DNA from: Anaerolineales bacterium
GTDB taxonomy: Bacteria > Chloroflexota > Anaerolineae > Anaerolineales > Villigracilaceae
Reading direction: 5' to 3'
Length of the DNA stretch: 64,000 nucleotides
Assembly: GCA_020634885.1 (NCBI GenBank)
Contig: JACKAW010000001.1
Span: forward strand, 186,001-250,000
Under the pieces are notes generated by a model. It was not told where the DNA came from, did no database searches, and worked only from the letters and a program-made list of their open reading frames with translations. The position numbers and the translations under genes were made by a program. Below are positions 23,366 through 31,181 of this stretch, piece after piece (positions within the stretch are counted from its first letter, which is position 1; each line of letters opens with the position of its first letter).

Positions 23366-25042
23366 ATGAGTGAATATGATCTGAAATCTGTAAAGTTACC
23401 TTATCTTGCTGGTGGGTTGTTGAAATTATTTGCATCGCTTGTAGAAGGACCCTTGCAGGGATTGTTGATCCCCAGCTTGTTTGAAAGCGCAGGGCTGACA
23501 TGGCTGCGAAAACAACAATTTGACGATGCCCCAACGTATCTTCCAGTTCACTACACAGGCGAATTACAAACCACCTCAGCCTCTGTGCCAGAATCCGAAC
23601 TTCCCAAATCCCCATCGCAGGGAAAGGGATTTCGCTTTGCGTCGATCCATGATTACGCAAAAGCTTATCGCGATGGCACAACAAATCCCGAAGAAGTTGC
23701 CAAAAAAGTTTTGAAAGCAATCGAAGCAAGCGAAACAACAGATACTCCACTGAGAGCCTTTATTGCCATCAACCGTGAGGATGTGATGAAGCAGGCAAAA
23801 GAAGCCACGCAGAGATTCAAAGACGGCAAACCTCTCGGCATCTTCGATGGCGTGCCGGTTGCGGTCAAAGATGAAGTGGATATGATGCCCTACCCCACAA
23901 CAGTTGGAACATCGTTTTTAGGAAAATCACCCGCAAAAGAAGATTCAACCGTCGTGGCACGTTTACGGGCGGCAGGCGCATTGCTGCTTGGGAAAGCCAA
24001 TATGCACGAGATCGGGATCAATGTAACAGGCTTAAATCCGAATCATGGCACCACACGCAATCCCTACCATACTGACCATTACACAGGCGGAAGTTCCAGC
24101 GGGTCTGCCACTGCTGTAGCCGCGGGTTTCGTACCTGTTGCCATCGGCGCAGATGGCGGCGGGTCTATTCGTATTCCTGCGGCATTTTGCGGCGCAGTTG
24201 GCATAAAGCCCACCTTTGGACGTGTAAGTGAATTTGGTGCATTTCCGCTATGCACCAGCGTTGCATATCTTGGTCCCATTGCCGCTTCAGTAACAGATGC
24301 CGCATTGACCTACGCCCTCATCGCCGGACCTGACACAAAATATGAGAATTCATTGCGCCAGCCACTACCCACGCTTGAAGGTTGGGATAACACCAACTTA
24401 AAGGGGCTCAAGATCGGTATCTACCGCCCGTGGTTTGAACACGCCGAGCCGGAAGTTGTATCCGCATGTAACGCCATGGTACAGAAATACGAAGAAATGG
24501 GATGTGAGATCAAAGACATTGTCATCCCCAACCTCGAAGCCAACCGCGTTGCTCATACCGTCACCATCGTCAGCGAGATGGTGCAGGAAATGAACAAAAC
24601 CTACGACGAACATCACAAAGAACACGGGTTGGACGTGCGTGTCAACCTTGCACTTGGCAGGCATTTCACCACAGAAGATTACGAAAAAGCACAACGCATC
24701 CGTACCAGGATCATGCATCATTTTGAAGAAGCCTTCAAGGAAGTGGATGTGATCCTCACCCCCAGCACAGCCATTGCCGCCCCTGAGATCAAAAAAGGCG
24801 CATTGCCCAATGGAGATTCTGACCTGAGCATCACCATCGAGATCATGCGCTTTGCTACAGCCTCAAATATGACAGGTCACCCTGCCATTTCGCTCCCTGT
24901 TGGATACACGCAAAAAGGTCTGCCTGTCGGGATGCAAGCAATTGGTCGTCCCTGGGATGAGGTTACACTATTTAGAATGGCACTCGCCGCCGAGCAGGTC
25001 GTGGAACGCAAAGCACCGCAAATACATTTTAATATTTTGTAA
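23366..25042 (+). CDS. Amidase signature family enzyme
   Basis: Hydrolase of 558 residues with an extended N-terminus of about 100 residues before the catalytic domain. The amidase signature is clear: the catalytic Lys in PVAVKDEVD, the Gly/Ser-rich GGSSSGSATAVAAG and the nucleophile region GADGGGSIRIPAAFCG. This gives the Ser-cisSer-Lys triad. No gatB or gatC is adjacent, so it is more likely a fatty-acid- or small-amide-hydrolysing enzyme than GatA. GAGGTG lies 6 bases before the ATG. Confidence 0.9.
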   Translation: MSEYDLKSVKLPYLAGGLLKLFASLVEGPLQGLLIPSLFESAGLTWLRKQQFDDAPTYLPVHYTGELQTTSASVPESELPKSPSQGKGFRFASIHDYAKAYRDGTTNPEEVAKKVLKAIEASETTDTPLRAFIAINREDVMKQAKEATQRFKDGKPLGIFDGVPVAVKDEVDMMPYPTTVGTSFLGKSPAKEDSTVVARLRAAGALLLGKANMHEIGINVTGLNPNHGTTRNPYHTDHYTGGSSSGSATAVAAGFVPVAIGADGGGSIRIPAAFCGAVGIKPTFGRVSEFGAFPLCTSVAYLGPIAASVTDAALTYALIAGPDTKYENSLRQPLPTLEGWDNTNLKGLKIGIYRPWFEHAEPEVVSACNAMVQKYEEMGCEIKDIVIPNLEANRVAHTVTIVSEMVQEMNKTYDEHHKEHGLDVRVNLALGRHFTTEDYEKAQRIRTRIMHHFEEAFKEVDVILTPSTAIAAPEIKKGALPNGDSDLSITIEIMRFATASNMTGHPAISLPVGYTQKGLPVGMQAIGRPWDEVTLFRMALAAEQVVERKAPQIHFNIL

Positions 25043-25082
25043 TCCACCAGGTATCACCTCAATTTTTGAAGGAGAGACTTTA

Positions 25083-25514
25083 ATGGCTGAGCTTAAGACA
25101 AAGAAAAACACTGCAAGCGTAGAAACATTTATCAAATCCATCAAAGATGAACAGATTCAGGAAGATTGCCGTGAGATCATCAAGATGATGAAACAGGCAA
25201 CCAAAGCCGAACCAAAAATGTGGGGAACAAGCATCGTCGGCTTTGGTGAGTATCATTACAAATACGCCAGCGGACGCGAAGGCGATTGGTTCCTTACCGG
25301 CTTCTCGCCCCGCAAACAAAATCTCACACTCTACATCATGTCAGGCTTTGACCAATACAATGAACTGCTGAAAAAGCTTGGCAAATTTTCCACTGGCAAA
25401 TCCTGCCTGTACATCAAAAAGTTGGAAAATATCGATAAAAAAATACTCAAAGAACTGATAATTAAATCGGTCCAACACATGAGTCAATTAAATAAAGGGG
25501 ACGCAAACCAATGA
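25083..25514 (+). CDS. DUF1801 domain protein
   Basis: A 143-residue cytoplasmic protein of the DUF1801 (YdhG-like) family. Landmarks are TKKNTASVETFIKSI, AEPKMWGTSIVGFGEYHYKYASGREGDW and the C-terminal GKFSTGKSCLYIKKLENIDKK. AAGGAGAGA precedes the ATG; an in-frame start 183 bases upstream would lie within the amidase gene and was not used. Its 3' end overlaps the next gene by 4 bases. Molecular function not established. Confidence 0.87.
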   Translation: MAELKTKKNTASVETFIKSIKDEQIQEDCREIIKMMKQATKAEPKMWGTSIVGFGEYHYKYASGREGDWFLTGFSPRKQNLTLYIMSGFDQYNELLKKLGKFSTGKSCLYIKKLENIDKKILKELIIKSVQHMSQLNKGDANQ

Positions 25515-26314
25515 GCACATCTGACTTTTGGGATATCTTCGGCGTCATCGCTCTTATTTTTTCCTTTTGCCTGGTGCCGCTTCTAATCACCGGCGTTGCC
25601 CTTTACGTCTGGAACACCAACCTAACATTGCGTAAGGCACACCAAAATATCGCCCAGGCACTTGGGTTTCAAGCCCTAAACCAGGCAGAGAACATCCAAA
25701 ACACCTGGTATGGCGGAACCCATCATGGACGGCGCATCGCTTTTACAACCTTCGCATCCATTGACCAATATAATGACGGCAATAGATCACGAAGAAGCGT
25801 CACAATAAACATGCGGATCGTGATGGAAGCAACCCCCACAGAAATAAACGGTTTAAATGTGCAAAGGAAGAACATCTCCATATTCAAGGACATCCCTAAA
25901 ACGTTTGAAGATATGTTCACCGGCAGCACAGATATGATCCGCGAAAAGGGAATTCGAGATGCCATGCTGGCATTTACCTACCTCGATTCTCCGATAAGAA
26001 AATTAACGCTAGTGGAACGAAGCAAGATCACCGACCGCACACTGCGTGAAGAAATTCTCCCCGGCGCAAACGCATTTCTCATTCATGAGCGCCCTGCGTC
26101 AGGGTTTTCTCCAGAACAGTTCAATGCTGTTATCAACGAACTGAGCGCCGTAGCACAAGCCATCGATACAGGCATTACCCCCGCCTTATTAACCGGCAAA
26201 ACCACACCGCCAAAAAGAAAGAACACTCCCTGGATCATTTTCGGAATCATGTTCGTTATCGTACCTATCTGCACATGCCTCTGCGCAGTCGCATACACCA
26301 TGCTCACATCATGA
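25511..26314 (+). CDS. Hypothetical protein with two terminal transmembrane helices
   Basis: A 267-residue protein I do not recognise. A transmembrane helix spans about residues 8-33 and a second about 240-262, with a soluble domain of about 200 residues between (QNIAQALGFQALNQAENIQNTWYGGTHHGRRIAF, then NPhe- and Ile-rich strands). The ATGA overlaps at both ends couple it to the DUF1801 gene upstream and the methyltransferase gene downstream. Confidence 0.7.
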   Translation: MSTSDFWDIFGVIALIFSFCLVPLLITGVALYVWNTNLTLRKAHQNIAQALGFQALNQAENIQNTWYGGTHHGRRIAFTTFASIDQYNDGNRSRRSVTINMRIVMEATPTEINGLNVQRKNISIFKDIPKTFEDMFTGSTDMIREKGIRDAMLAFTYLDSPIRKLTLVERSKITDRTLREEILPGANAFLIHERPASGFSPEQFNAVINELSAVAQAIDTGITPALLTGKTTPPKRKNTPWIIFGIMFVIVPICTCLCAVAYTMLTS

Positions 26315-27045
26315 AAGTACAAAAAGACCCCGAAAACAAAGAAGGCAAAGTTCTTCAGCAATTTGCGGATTTTAAAGACAAGCGCGTCCTTGAAGTTGGA
26401 TGCGGCGAAGGACGCCTCACCTGGAAGTACGCCTCCGCCTCTTCTCTGACCATTGGAATTGACCCTGACCATTCAGCCTTACGCATCGCCCGAGTAGACG
26501 CGCCCTACAACTTGCAACAACACGTCCACTTTGCAGACGCAAGCGCGAACAACATCCCATTTTCAAAAGAAACCTTTGATATCGCCGTCCTCGCCTGGTC
26601 ACTCTGATGAATGGAACACGAGAGCATGGTTCATGCTCTAAACGAAATACACAGAATACTAAAACCCGGCGGTACCCTCATAGACCTGCGTCCACTTGAA
26701 AATTCGTGGGCGGTAGAGGTCGTCGATTCAACGGGCTGGCAAGCCATCGGCAGATTGAAAGACCAAGAGATCGGGCTGGCAGATGACGAGGCAGCAAACC
26801 AAGCCATGAAAGCAGCACAAGCAAATGGATGGTTTTCCCAATCAAAAAATACGGAATTCCCATTCTTTTATTACTGGGACACCCCCTCAGACATGAAGAA
26901 CTTTATTGAAACCGAATGGGAACTTTATGAAAAGATGGACGACAGCCTATTCAAACAGACATCAGCCGTCTGGGCTTCCGCAAATGCAGATGCGCGTGTC
27001 CGAGTCCGCGTAAAAATGTGGATCGCCGCCTGGGAAAAAGCCTAA
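26311..27045 (+). CDS. SAM-dependent methyltransferase interrupted by two adjacent in-frame UGA codons (possible selenoprotein)
   Basis: A class I methyltransferase of about 244 codons if read through. The N-terminal half (26311-26604) has motif I VLEVGCGEGRLTW, IGIDPDHSALRIA (motif II) and FDIAVLAWSL (motif III). The C-terminal half (26611-27045) continues the same frame with the expected HALNEIHRILKPGGTLIDLRP. Between them stand TGA TGA at 26605-26610, and no frameshift is needed. A perfect 8-bp hairpin starts 10 bases after the second TGA and fits bacterial SECIS rules. Alternatives are a pseudogene or two proteins from a split gene. The ATG overlaps the upstream stop. Confidence 0.6.
26621..26639 (+). 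promoter_or_regulatory. SECIS-like hairpin after tandem UGA codons
   Basis: AGAGCATG pairs perfectly with CATGCTCT around a GTT loop whose first base is G. The loop lies 18 bases from the second UGA, within the 16-37 window known for bacterial SECIS elements. The E. coli fdhF minimal element also sits about 11 bases from its UGA. Function is inferred. Confidence 0.45.
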
Positions 27046-27055
27046 GCCCATCTGC

Positions 27056-27064
27056 TGTTATACT
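27056..27064 (+). promoter_or_regulatory. Extended -10 element upstream of the secernin gene
   Basis: TGT-TATACT, one mismatch from the extended -10 consensus, 36 bases before the ATG at 27101. Confidence 0.4.
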
Positions 27065-27100
27065 CTTAATCAAAAAAACAAATTTACATAGGTAGCCATC

Positions 27101-28411
27101 ATGTGCGACACACTTATTGCCACAAAATTTTCAACCGCCGACGGTGTAGCCGTATTCGGAAAAAATTCCGACCGATTGCCAAATGAAGGGCAGCACCTTG
27201 CCTCCTTCCCTGCCAGCGATCATGCCCCAAATAGCAAGGTAAAGTGTACCTATATCGAAATTCCGCAAAGCAAGCATACCCACGCCATATTCCTTTCCAA
27301 ACCGTACTGGATGTGGGGCGCAGAAATGGGCGTCAATGAACATGGGCTTGTCATTGGCAACGAAGCCATCTACTCCAAAATCCCTGCCAATAAAAAGCCC
27401 GCGCTGCTCGGCATGGACTTGCTGCGCCTTGCCCTCGAACGCGCCGTCACACCACGCGAAGCCATGCAAGTCATTATTGACCTTTTAGAAGAATTCGGAC
27501 AAGGCGGTAACTGCGTTCACGAAGGCGAGTTGTATTATCACAACAGCTTCATCATCGCAAACGCAAACGATGCCTGGGTGCTCGAAACCATTGACAAGCA
27601 ATGGGCAGCAAAACAAGTCAAAGACGTTTACTCAATTTCAAACTGCCTCACCATCGGAAACCAATACGATCTCTCGTCCAGCAATCTGGTGGATTTTGCC
27701 ATTCAAAAAGGCATCGCCAAATCCAAAAACGAATTTCACCTCGATAAGTTTCACGATTTTCTTTACACAAATTTTGGCAAAGGACAAACCCGCCGCGCCA
27801 CCACCTTAAATGCACTCGCCTCGCAAAAGAGACACGTCGGCATCGAAAGCATGGCTGCCACCCTACGTCACCACAAGGATGAAAATTTCGATCCAAGCGC
27901 AAACCTTGCTGAGCAAGATGTTTGTATGCATGCGGGCTTCGGTCCATTTCGCATCACACAAAGCACCGCTTCACTGGTTGTCTATTTGGATGGAACAAGC
28001 CCGATCATCTTCGCCACCGGAACCTCTGCCCCATGCACCAGCCTGTTCAAACCCTTCTGGGTGGATACCGCCTCTTTCCTGACCGATGAGCCTGTTCCCA
28101 CCCATCTGGCAGACTCCAACACCCTATTCTGGCAGCACGAGCGCCTGCACCGCGCCGTATTAATGGATTACGCTCCACGCCTGCAAGCCTATGCCCCCGA
28201 ACGAGACGAAATGGAAAAACGATTTATAAATGGCGCATTGAAATTAAAGTCTGCTTCGGTAAAAGAACGCACCGAGTTTAGTAAAGCTTGTTACGCCGAA
28301 AGCCGCGCGGCTGAAGCAAAATGGTTAAAACAAGTGGAAAGCATCCCTGCCAGAAACCCGCTCTTTCATAGCATGGCATGGGGTAGTTTCAATAAAAAAG
28401 CCCGCTTTTAA
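27101..28411 (+). CDS. Secernin/C69-type peptidase
   Basis: Protein of 436 residues of the Ntn-hydrolase secernin family (C69-related). Cys2 follows the initiator Met (MCDTLIATKFS), so Met removal would expose the N-terminal nucleophile. Characteristic segments are AVFGKNSDRLPNEGQ, PYWMWGAEMGVNEHGLVIGNEA and GQGGNCVHEGELYYHNSFIIAN. Secernin family members are aminopeptidase-like, with poorly known substrates. The 3' end runs into a strong terminator hairpin at 28394-28425. Confidence 0.9.
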   Translation: MCDTLIATKFSTADGVAVFGKNSDRLPNEGQHLASFPASDHAPNSKVKCTYIEIPQSKHTHAIFLSKPYWMWGAEMGVNEHGLVIGNEAIYSKIPANKKPALLGMDLLRLALERAVTPREAMQVIIDLLEEFGQGGNCVHEGELYYHNSFIIANANDAWVLETIDKQWAAKQVKDVYSISNCLTIGNQYDLSSSNLVDFAIQKGIAKSKNEFHLDKFHDFLYTNFGKGQTRRATTLNALASQKRHVGIESMAATLRHHKDENFDPSANLAEQDVCMHAGFGPFRITQSTASLVVYLDGTSPIIFATGTSAPCTSLFKPFWVDTASFLTDEPVPTHLADSNTLFWQHERLHRAVLMDYAPRLQAYAPERDEMEKRFINGALKLKSASVKERTEFSKACYAESRAAEAKWLKQVESIPARNPLFHSMAWGSFNKKARF

Positions 28412-28425
28412 AAGCGGGCTTTTTT
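28394..28425. terminator. Bidirectional terminator at secernin / tRNA-Gln junction
   Basis: A 16-bp perfect stem without loop spacer (AAAAAAGCCCGCTTTT with AAAAGCGGGCTTTTTT). It overlaps the last codons of secernin and lies directly downstream of the minus-strand tRNA. Confidence 0.92.
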
Positions 28426-28426
28426 G

Positions 28427-28497
28427 CTGGGGATCAAGGATTCGAACCTCAAATTTCGCGTCCAGAGCGCGACGTGATGCCATTTCACCAATCCCCA
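28427..28497 (-). tRNA. tRNA-Gln (anticodon CUG)
   Basis: A 71-base cloverleaf on the minus strand. Acceptor TGGGGAT/ATCCCCA gives a U1-A72 pair with discriminator G73, both tRNA-Gln identity features. The anticodon stem is TCGCG/CGCGA with loop CTCTGGA, reading anticodon CUG. The T-loop is TTCGAAT. CCA is not encoded. It lies 205 bases from glnS, on the opposite strand. Confidence 0.93.
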
Positions 28498-28573
28498 AAG
28501 GGGTATTTCATTTTTCCAGCGGGCGGTATTTTATCACGCACACTCGCAGGATGCAAGTGGGGACAACATCCTT

Positions 28574-28582
28574 TGTTATAAT
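28574..28582 (+). promoter_or_regulatory. Extended -10 promoter for glnS
   Basis: TGT-TATAAT matches the extended -10 consensus exactly, 120 bases before the proposed glnS start. The leader includes a 7-bp CAGGGAA/TTCCCTG hairpin near 28608-28624. Confidence 0.55.
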
Positions 28583-28701
28583 CGGCGTGGCTGCGATATT
28601 CACAGCGCAGGGAAAAATTCCCTGAAACGCTGGCAGGCACCGGCTTGATAACGAAGCGGACATTTCATCCGCAGAAATCCATTGTGAAGGTTAATCCACG
28701 A

Positions 28702-30378
28702 ATGAGTCCTGAAGAAAACAATAAACCATCTGATTTTATCCGCGAAGCAGTAGCAGAAGATCTGAATAGCGGGCGATTCAATTATGTCCGCACGCGCCTG
28801 CCTCCTGAGCCAAACGGGTATTTGCATATCGGGCATGTGAAGGCGTTTATGATCGATTACCTCATTGCCAAAGAGAACGGCGGTGAGTTGGTCTTGCGCT
28901 TCGACGATACAAACCCTGCCAAGGAAGAAACCGAGTTCGTAGAAGCCATTATGGATGATGCCCGCTGGCTTGGGATCGAATGGGTGAAGATCACATACGC
29001 ATCTGATTATTTTGACCTGCTCTATGATTGGGCAGTGCAACTGGTAAAAAAGGGATTGGCATATGTAGATGACCAAAGCCCTGAAGAAGTAAGCAAGAAC
29101 CGCGGCACGTTAACACAGCCAGGTGTCAACTCGCCGTTCCGTGACCGACCCATTGAAGAAAACCTAGATCTGCTTGAACGAATGAAAAATGGTGAGTTCC
29201 CCGATGGCTCACGTATTTTGCGCGCCAAGATTGATATGACTCATCCCAATATCAATATGCGTGATCCAGCAATGTATCGCATTATTCATAACCCGCCGCA
29301 CCACCGCACCGGCGACAAGTGGAAGATCTACCCCATGTACGATTGGGCACACGGGCAGAATGATTCAATGGAAGGCATTACACATTCGCTTTGCTCACTT
29401 GAGTATGAAAATCATCGCCCATTGTATGAGTGGTTTCCTGAGCAGCTCGGTGTATTCAAGCCACGCCAGATCGAGTTTGCGCGTTTGAATATGAATTACA
29501 CGGTGATGAGCAAGCGCAAACTACGCCGTCTTGTGGAAGAGGGTCTCGTAAATGGATGGGATGATCCACGTATGCCCACACTCCGAGCCATGCGCCGTCG
29601 TGGGTATACAGCCAAAGCCGTTTTGGAGTTCATCCGTCGGGTGGGTGTTGCCAAGAATTACAGCGTGAGCGATGTGGCGTTGTTGGAAGAATGCGTTCGA
29701 GATGATCTAAATAAAACATCTCTGCGGCGTATGGCGGTTATCCGCCCGTTGAAGGTGGTCATTGATAACTATCCAGATGATCTGGTTGAAGAAATGGACG
29801 CCATCAATAACCCGGAAGACCCGTCGGCTGGCACGCGTAAAGTGCCTTTCTCAAAAGTGATTTACATTGAGCAGGATGATTTCCGCGAAGTGCCACCGCC
29901 GAAATATCACCGCCTCTTCCCGGGCAATGAAGTCCGCTTGCGCTATGCCTATTTCATTAAGTGTACGGATGTGGTGAAAGATGCCGATGGGAATATTACC
30001 GAAATTCATGCCACCTACGACCCCACCACCCGTGGCGGCGACGCACAGGATGGACGTAAGGTGAAATCCACGATCCATTGGGTTTCGGCTAAACACGCCA
30101 AAGAGGTGGAAGTCCGCATGTATGACCGGCTCTTCAACAAGGAAAATCCTGAAGAAGGCGATGAAGGTTTTCTCAATTGTTTGAATCCAAACTCATTGGA
30201 AATCCTCACCAGCTATGTAGAACCGGCACTTGGCTCTGCTGAAGCAGGTTCGCGCTTCCAGTTTGAACGCCTTGGATATTTCTGTGTGGATAATCGAGAC
30301 TCTGCGCCTGCAAAACCCGTATTCAACTTGACAGTTAATTTGAAAGATACCTGGGCAAAAATGGCAAAGAAAGGTTAA
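28702..30378 (+). CDS. glnS: Glutaminyl-tRNA synthetase
   Basis: Class I aminoacyl-tRNA synthetase of 558 residues, the length of bacterial GlnRS. The HIGH signature lies in RLPPEPNGYLHIGHVKAF (about 31-48), and the KMSKS equivalent is VMSKRKLRRLV, both GlnRS-type rather than GluRS-type. The C-terminal anticodon-binding beta barrels follow. I start at ATG 28702 with AAGG upstream; an in-frame ATG at 28645 would add 19 unlike residues. Its presence suggests direct Gln-tRNA charging alongside or instead of the GatCAB route. Window also carries gltX. Confidence 0.95.
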   Translation: MSPEENNKPSDFIREAVAEDLNSGRFNYVRTRLPPEPNGYLHIGHVKAFMIDYLIAKENGGELVLRFDDTNPAKEETEFVEAIMDDARWLGIEWVKITYASDYFDLLYDWAVQLVKKGLAYVDDQSPEEVSKNRGTLTQPGVNSPFRDRPIEENLDLLERMKNGEFPDGSRILRAKIDMTHPNINMRDPAMYRIIHNPPHHRTGDKWKIYPMYDWAHGQNDSMEGITHSLCSLEYENHRPLYEWFPEQLGVFKPRQIEFARLNMNYTVMSKRKLRRLVEEGLVNGWDDPRMPTLRAMRRRGYTAKAVLEFIRRVGVAKNYSVSDVALLEECVRDDLNKTSLRRMAVIRPLKVVIDNYPDDLVEEMDAINNPEDPSAGTRKVPFSKVIYIEQDDFREVPPPKYHRLFPGNEVRLRYAYFIKCTDVVKDADGNITEIHATYDPTTRGGDAQDGRKVKSTIHWVSAKHAKEVEVRMYDRLFNKENPEEGDEGFLNCLNPNSLEILTSYVEPALGSAEAGSRFQFERLGYFCVDNRDSAPAKPVFNLTVNLKDTWAKMAKKG

Positions 30379-30385
30379 TGGTTCA

Positions 30386-30886
30386 ATGAAGTTTAGTTTT
30401 TCAAGCAAAATTGTATTTGCCTCTTCATTAATCATGGCGTTCACTGCCTGTGCCCCGCAAGCACCTGCCACCCCCACCGTAGACTTGGTCGGTACAACCT
30501 CTGCCCAACTTGCCGCAGAAATGATGACAGGTACTGCTGGAGCCGTAACCCCAACATCGCTCCTGCCTACAGAGACGCCTACACCAGAGGCTAGTAATAC
30601 CCCCGATGTTCCAACAGAGAAGCCGGCAATTAGTCCGCCTCGGCTTATTGCAAATACAGGCTGTTGGACAGGACCTGGCGATAGTTACACACTGATCAGC
30701 AATATTGAAACCAGAGAATCAACCGGAAAGCTCCAGGTAACGATTCTTGGGATAGGCAGCGAACCAGGTTGGTATGTGATCAGAAATCCTTATTTCAATA
30801 ACCCTTGCTGGGTAGCGGCAGAAAATATGGAAGTTGACCCCAACATGGATATGAATCAATTCCGTATGATGACCCCGGGACCATAA
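30386..30886 (+). CDS. Lipoprotein with SH3-like domain
   Basis: Secreted lipoprotein of 166 residues. The signal peptide ends in a lipobox (LIMAFTAC, Cys near residue 21), then a Thr/Pro-rich linker (about 45-80). The C-terminal domain has NTGCWTGPGDSYTLISNI, GIGSEPGWYVIRNPYFNNPCWVAAENM, a pattern of bacterial SH3-like repeats in which the two Cys may pair. It follows glnS by 7 bases and probably shares its transcript. Function is unknown; envelope binding is likely. Confidence 0.75.
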   Translation: MKFSFSSKIVFASSLIMAFTACAPQAPATPTVDLVGTTSAQLAAEMMTGTAGAVTPTSLLPTETPTPEASNTPDVPTEKPAISPPRLIANTGCWTGPGDSYTLISNIETRESTGKLQVTILGIGSEPGWYVIRNPYFNNPCWVAAENMEVDPNMDMNQFRMMTPGP

Positions 30887-30896
30887 AATACAGCAG

Positions 30897-30905
30897 TGCT
30901 ATAAT
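30897..30905 (+). promoter_or_regulatory. Extended -10 promoter for the small helical protein
   Basis: TGC-TATAAT, an exact extended -10, 22 bases before the ATG at 30928 with AAGGAGTGA between. It lies directly after the lipoprotein stop. Confidence 0.55.
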
Positions 30906-30927
30906 TAGCTTGACCAAGGAGTGACCT

Positions 30928-31143
30928 ATGAACGAAGAACAACGCAAGAAAATGCGAGAAAAACTTCCGCCCGAAGCATTGGAACACATGAAAGCTGCCC
31001 GTGCCGAAATGCGCAAGAGCATGGAGACGATCCTGCCGCCCGGCTTTTTGGAGCACCGCCGCGCTGCCCGCAAGGAAGCCTTGCTTGCCTTCCGCAGTCT
31101 GATCGATGCTGCCATCAAAAAGACAGAAGAAAAATCTTCATAA
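30928..31143 (+). CDS. Small charged helical protein, unknown function
   Basis: A 71-residue protein, all predicted helix and highly charged (about 40% Lys, Arg, Glu). It contains an imperfect internal repeat: LPPEALEHMKAARAEMRKSME and LPPGFLEHRRAARKEALLAF. AAGGAG lies 7 bases before the ATG, its own extended -10 is upstream and a terminator follows, so it is a complete independent gene. No family recognised. Codon use is like its neighbours. Confidence 0.78.
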   Translation: MNEEQRKKMREKLPPEALEHMKAARAEMRKSMETILPPGFLEHRRAARKEALLAFRSLIDAAIKKTEEKSS

Positions 31144-31146
31144 AGC

Positions 31147-31179
31147 AAAACTCCCAGCCGTTTGACTGGGAGTTTTTTT
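31147..31179. terminator. Terminator between small protein and ABC1 kinase genes
   Basis: An 11-bp perfect stem (AAAACTCCCAG with CTGGGAGTTTT) with a long T-run on the plus strand and A-run for the convergent minus gene. Confidence 0.9.
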
Positions 31180-31181
31180 GT

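Noticed and set aside
23366..25042. Annotating the amidase as GatA of the Glu-tRNA amidotransferase.
   Set aside because: No gatB or gatC neighbours and an N-terminal extension of about 100 residues unlike GatA; glnS is present in the window.
26275..26607. Two separate genes for the methyltransferase halves.
   Set aside because: Both halves are in one frame, neither alone is a complete fold, and the second ATG has no ribosome binding site. A split or decayed gene remains possible and is stated in the entry.
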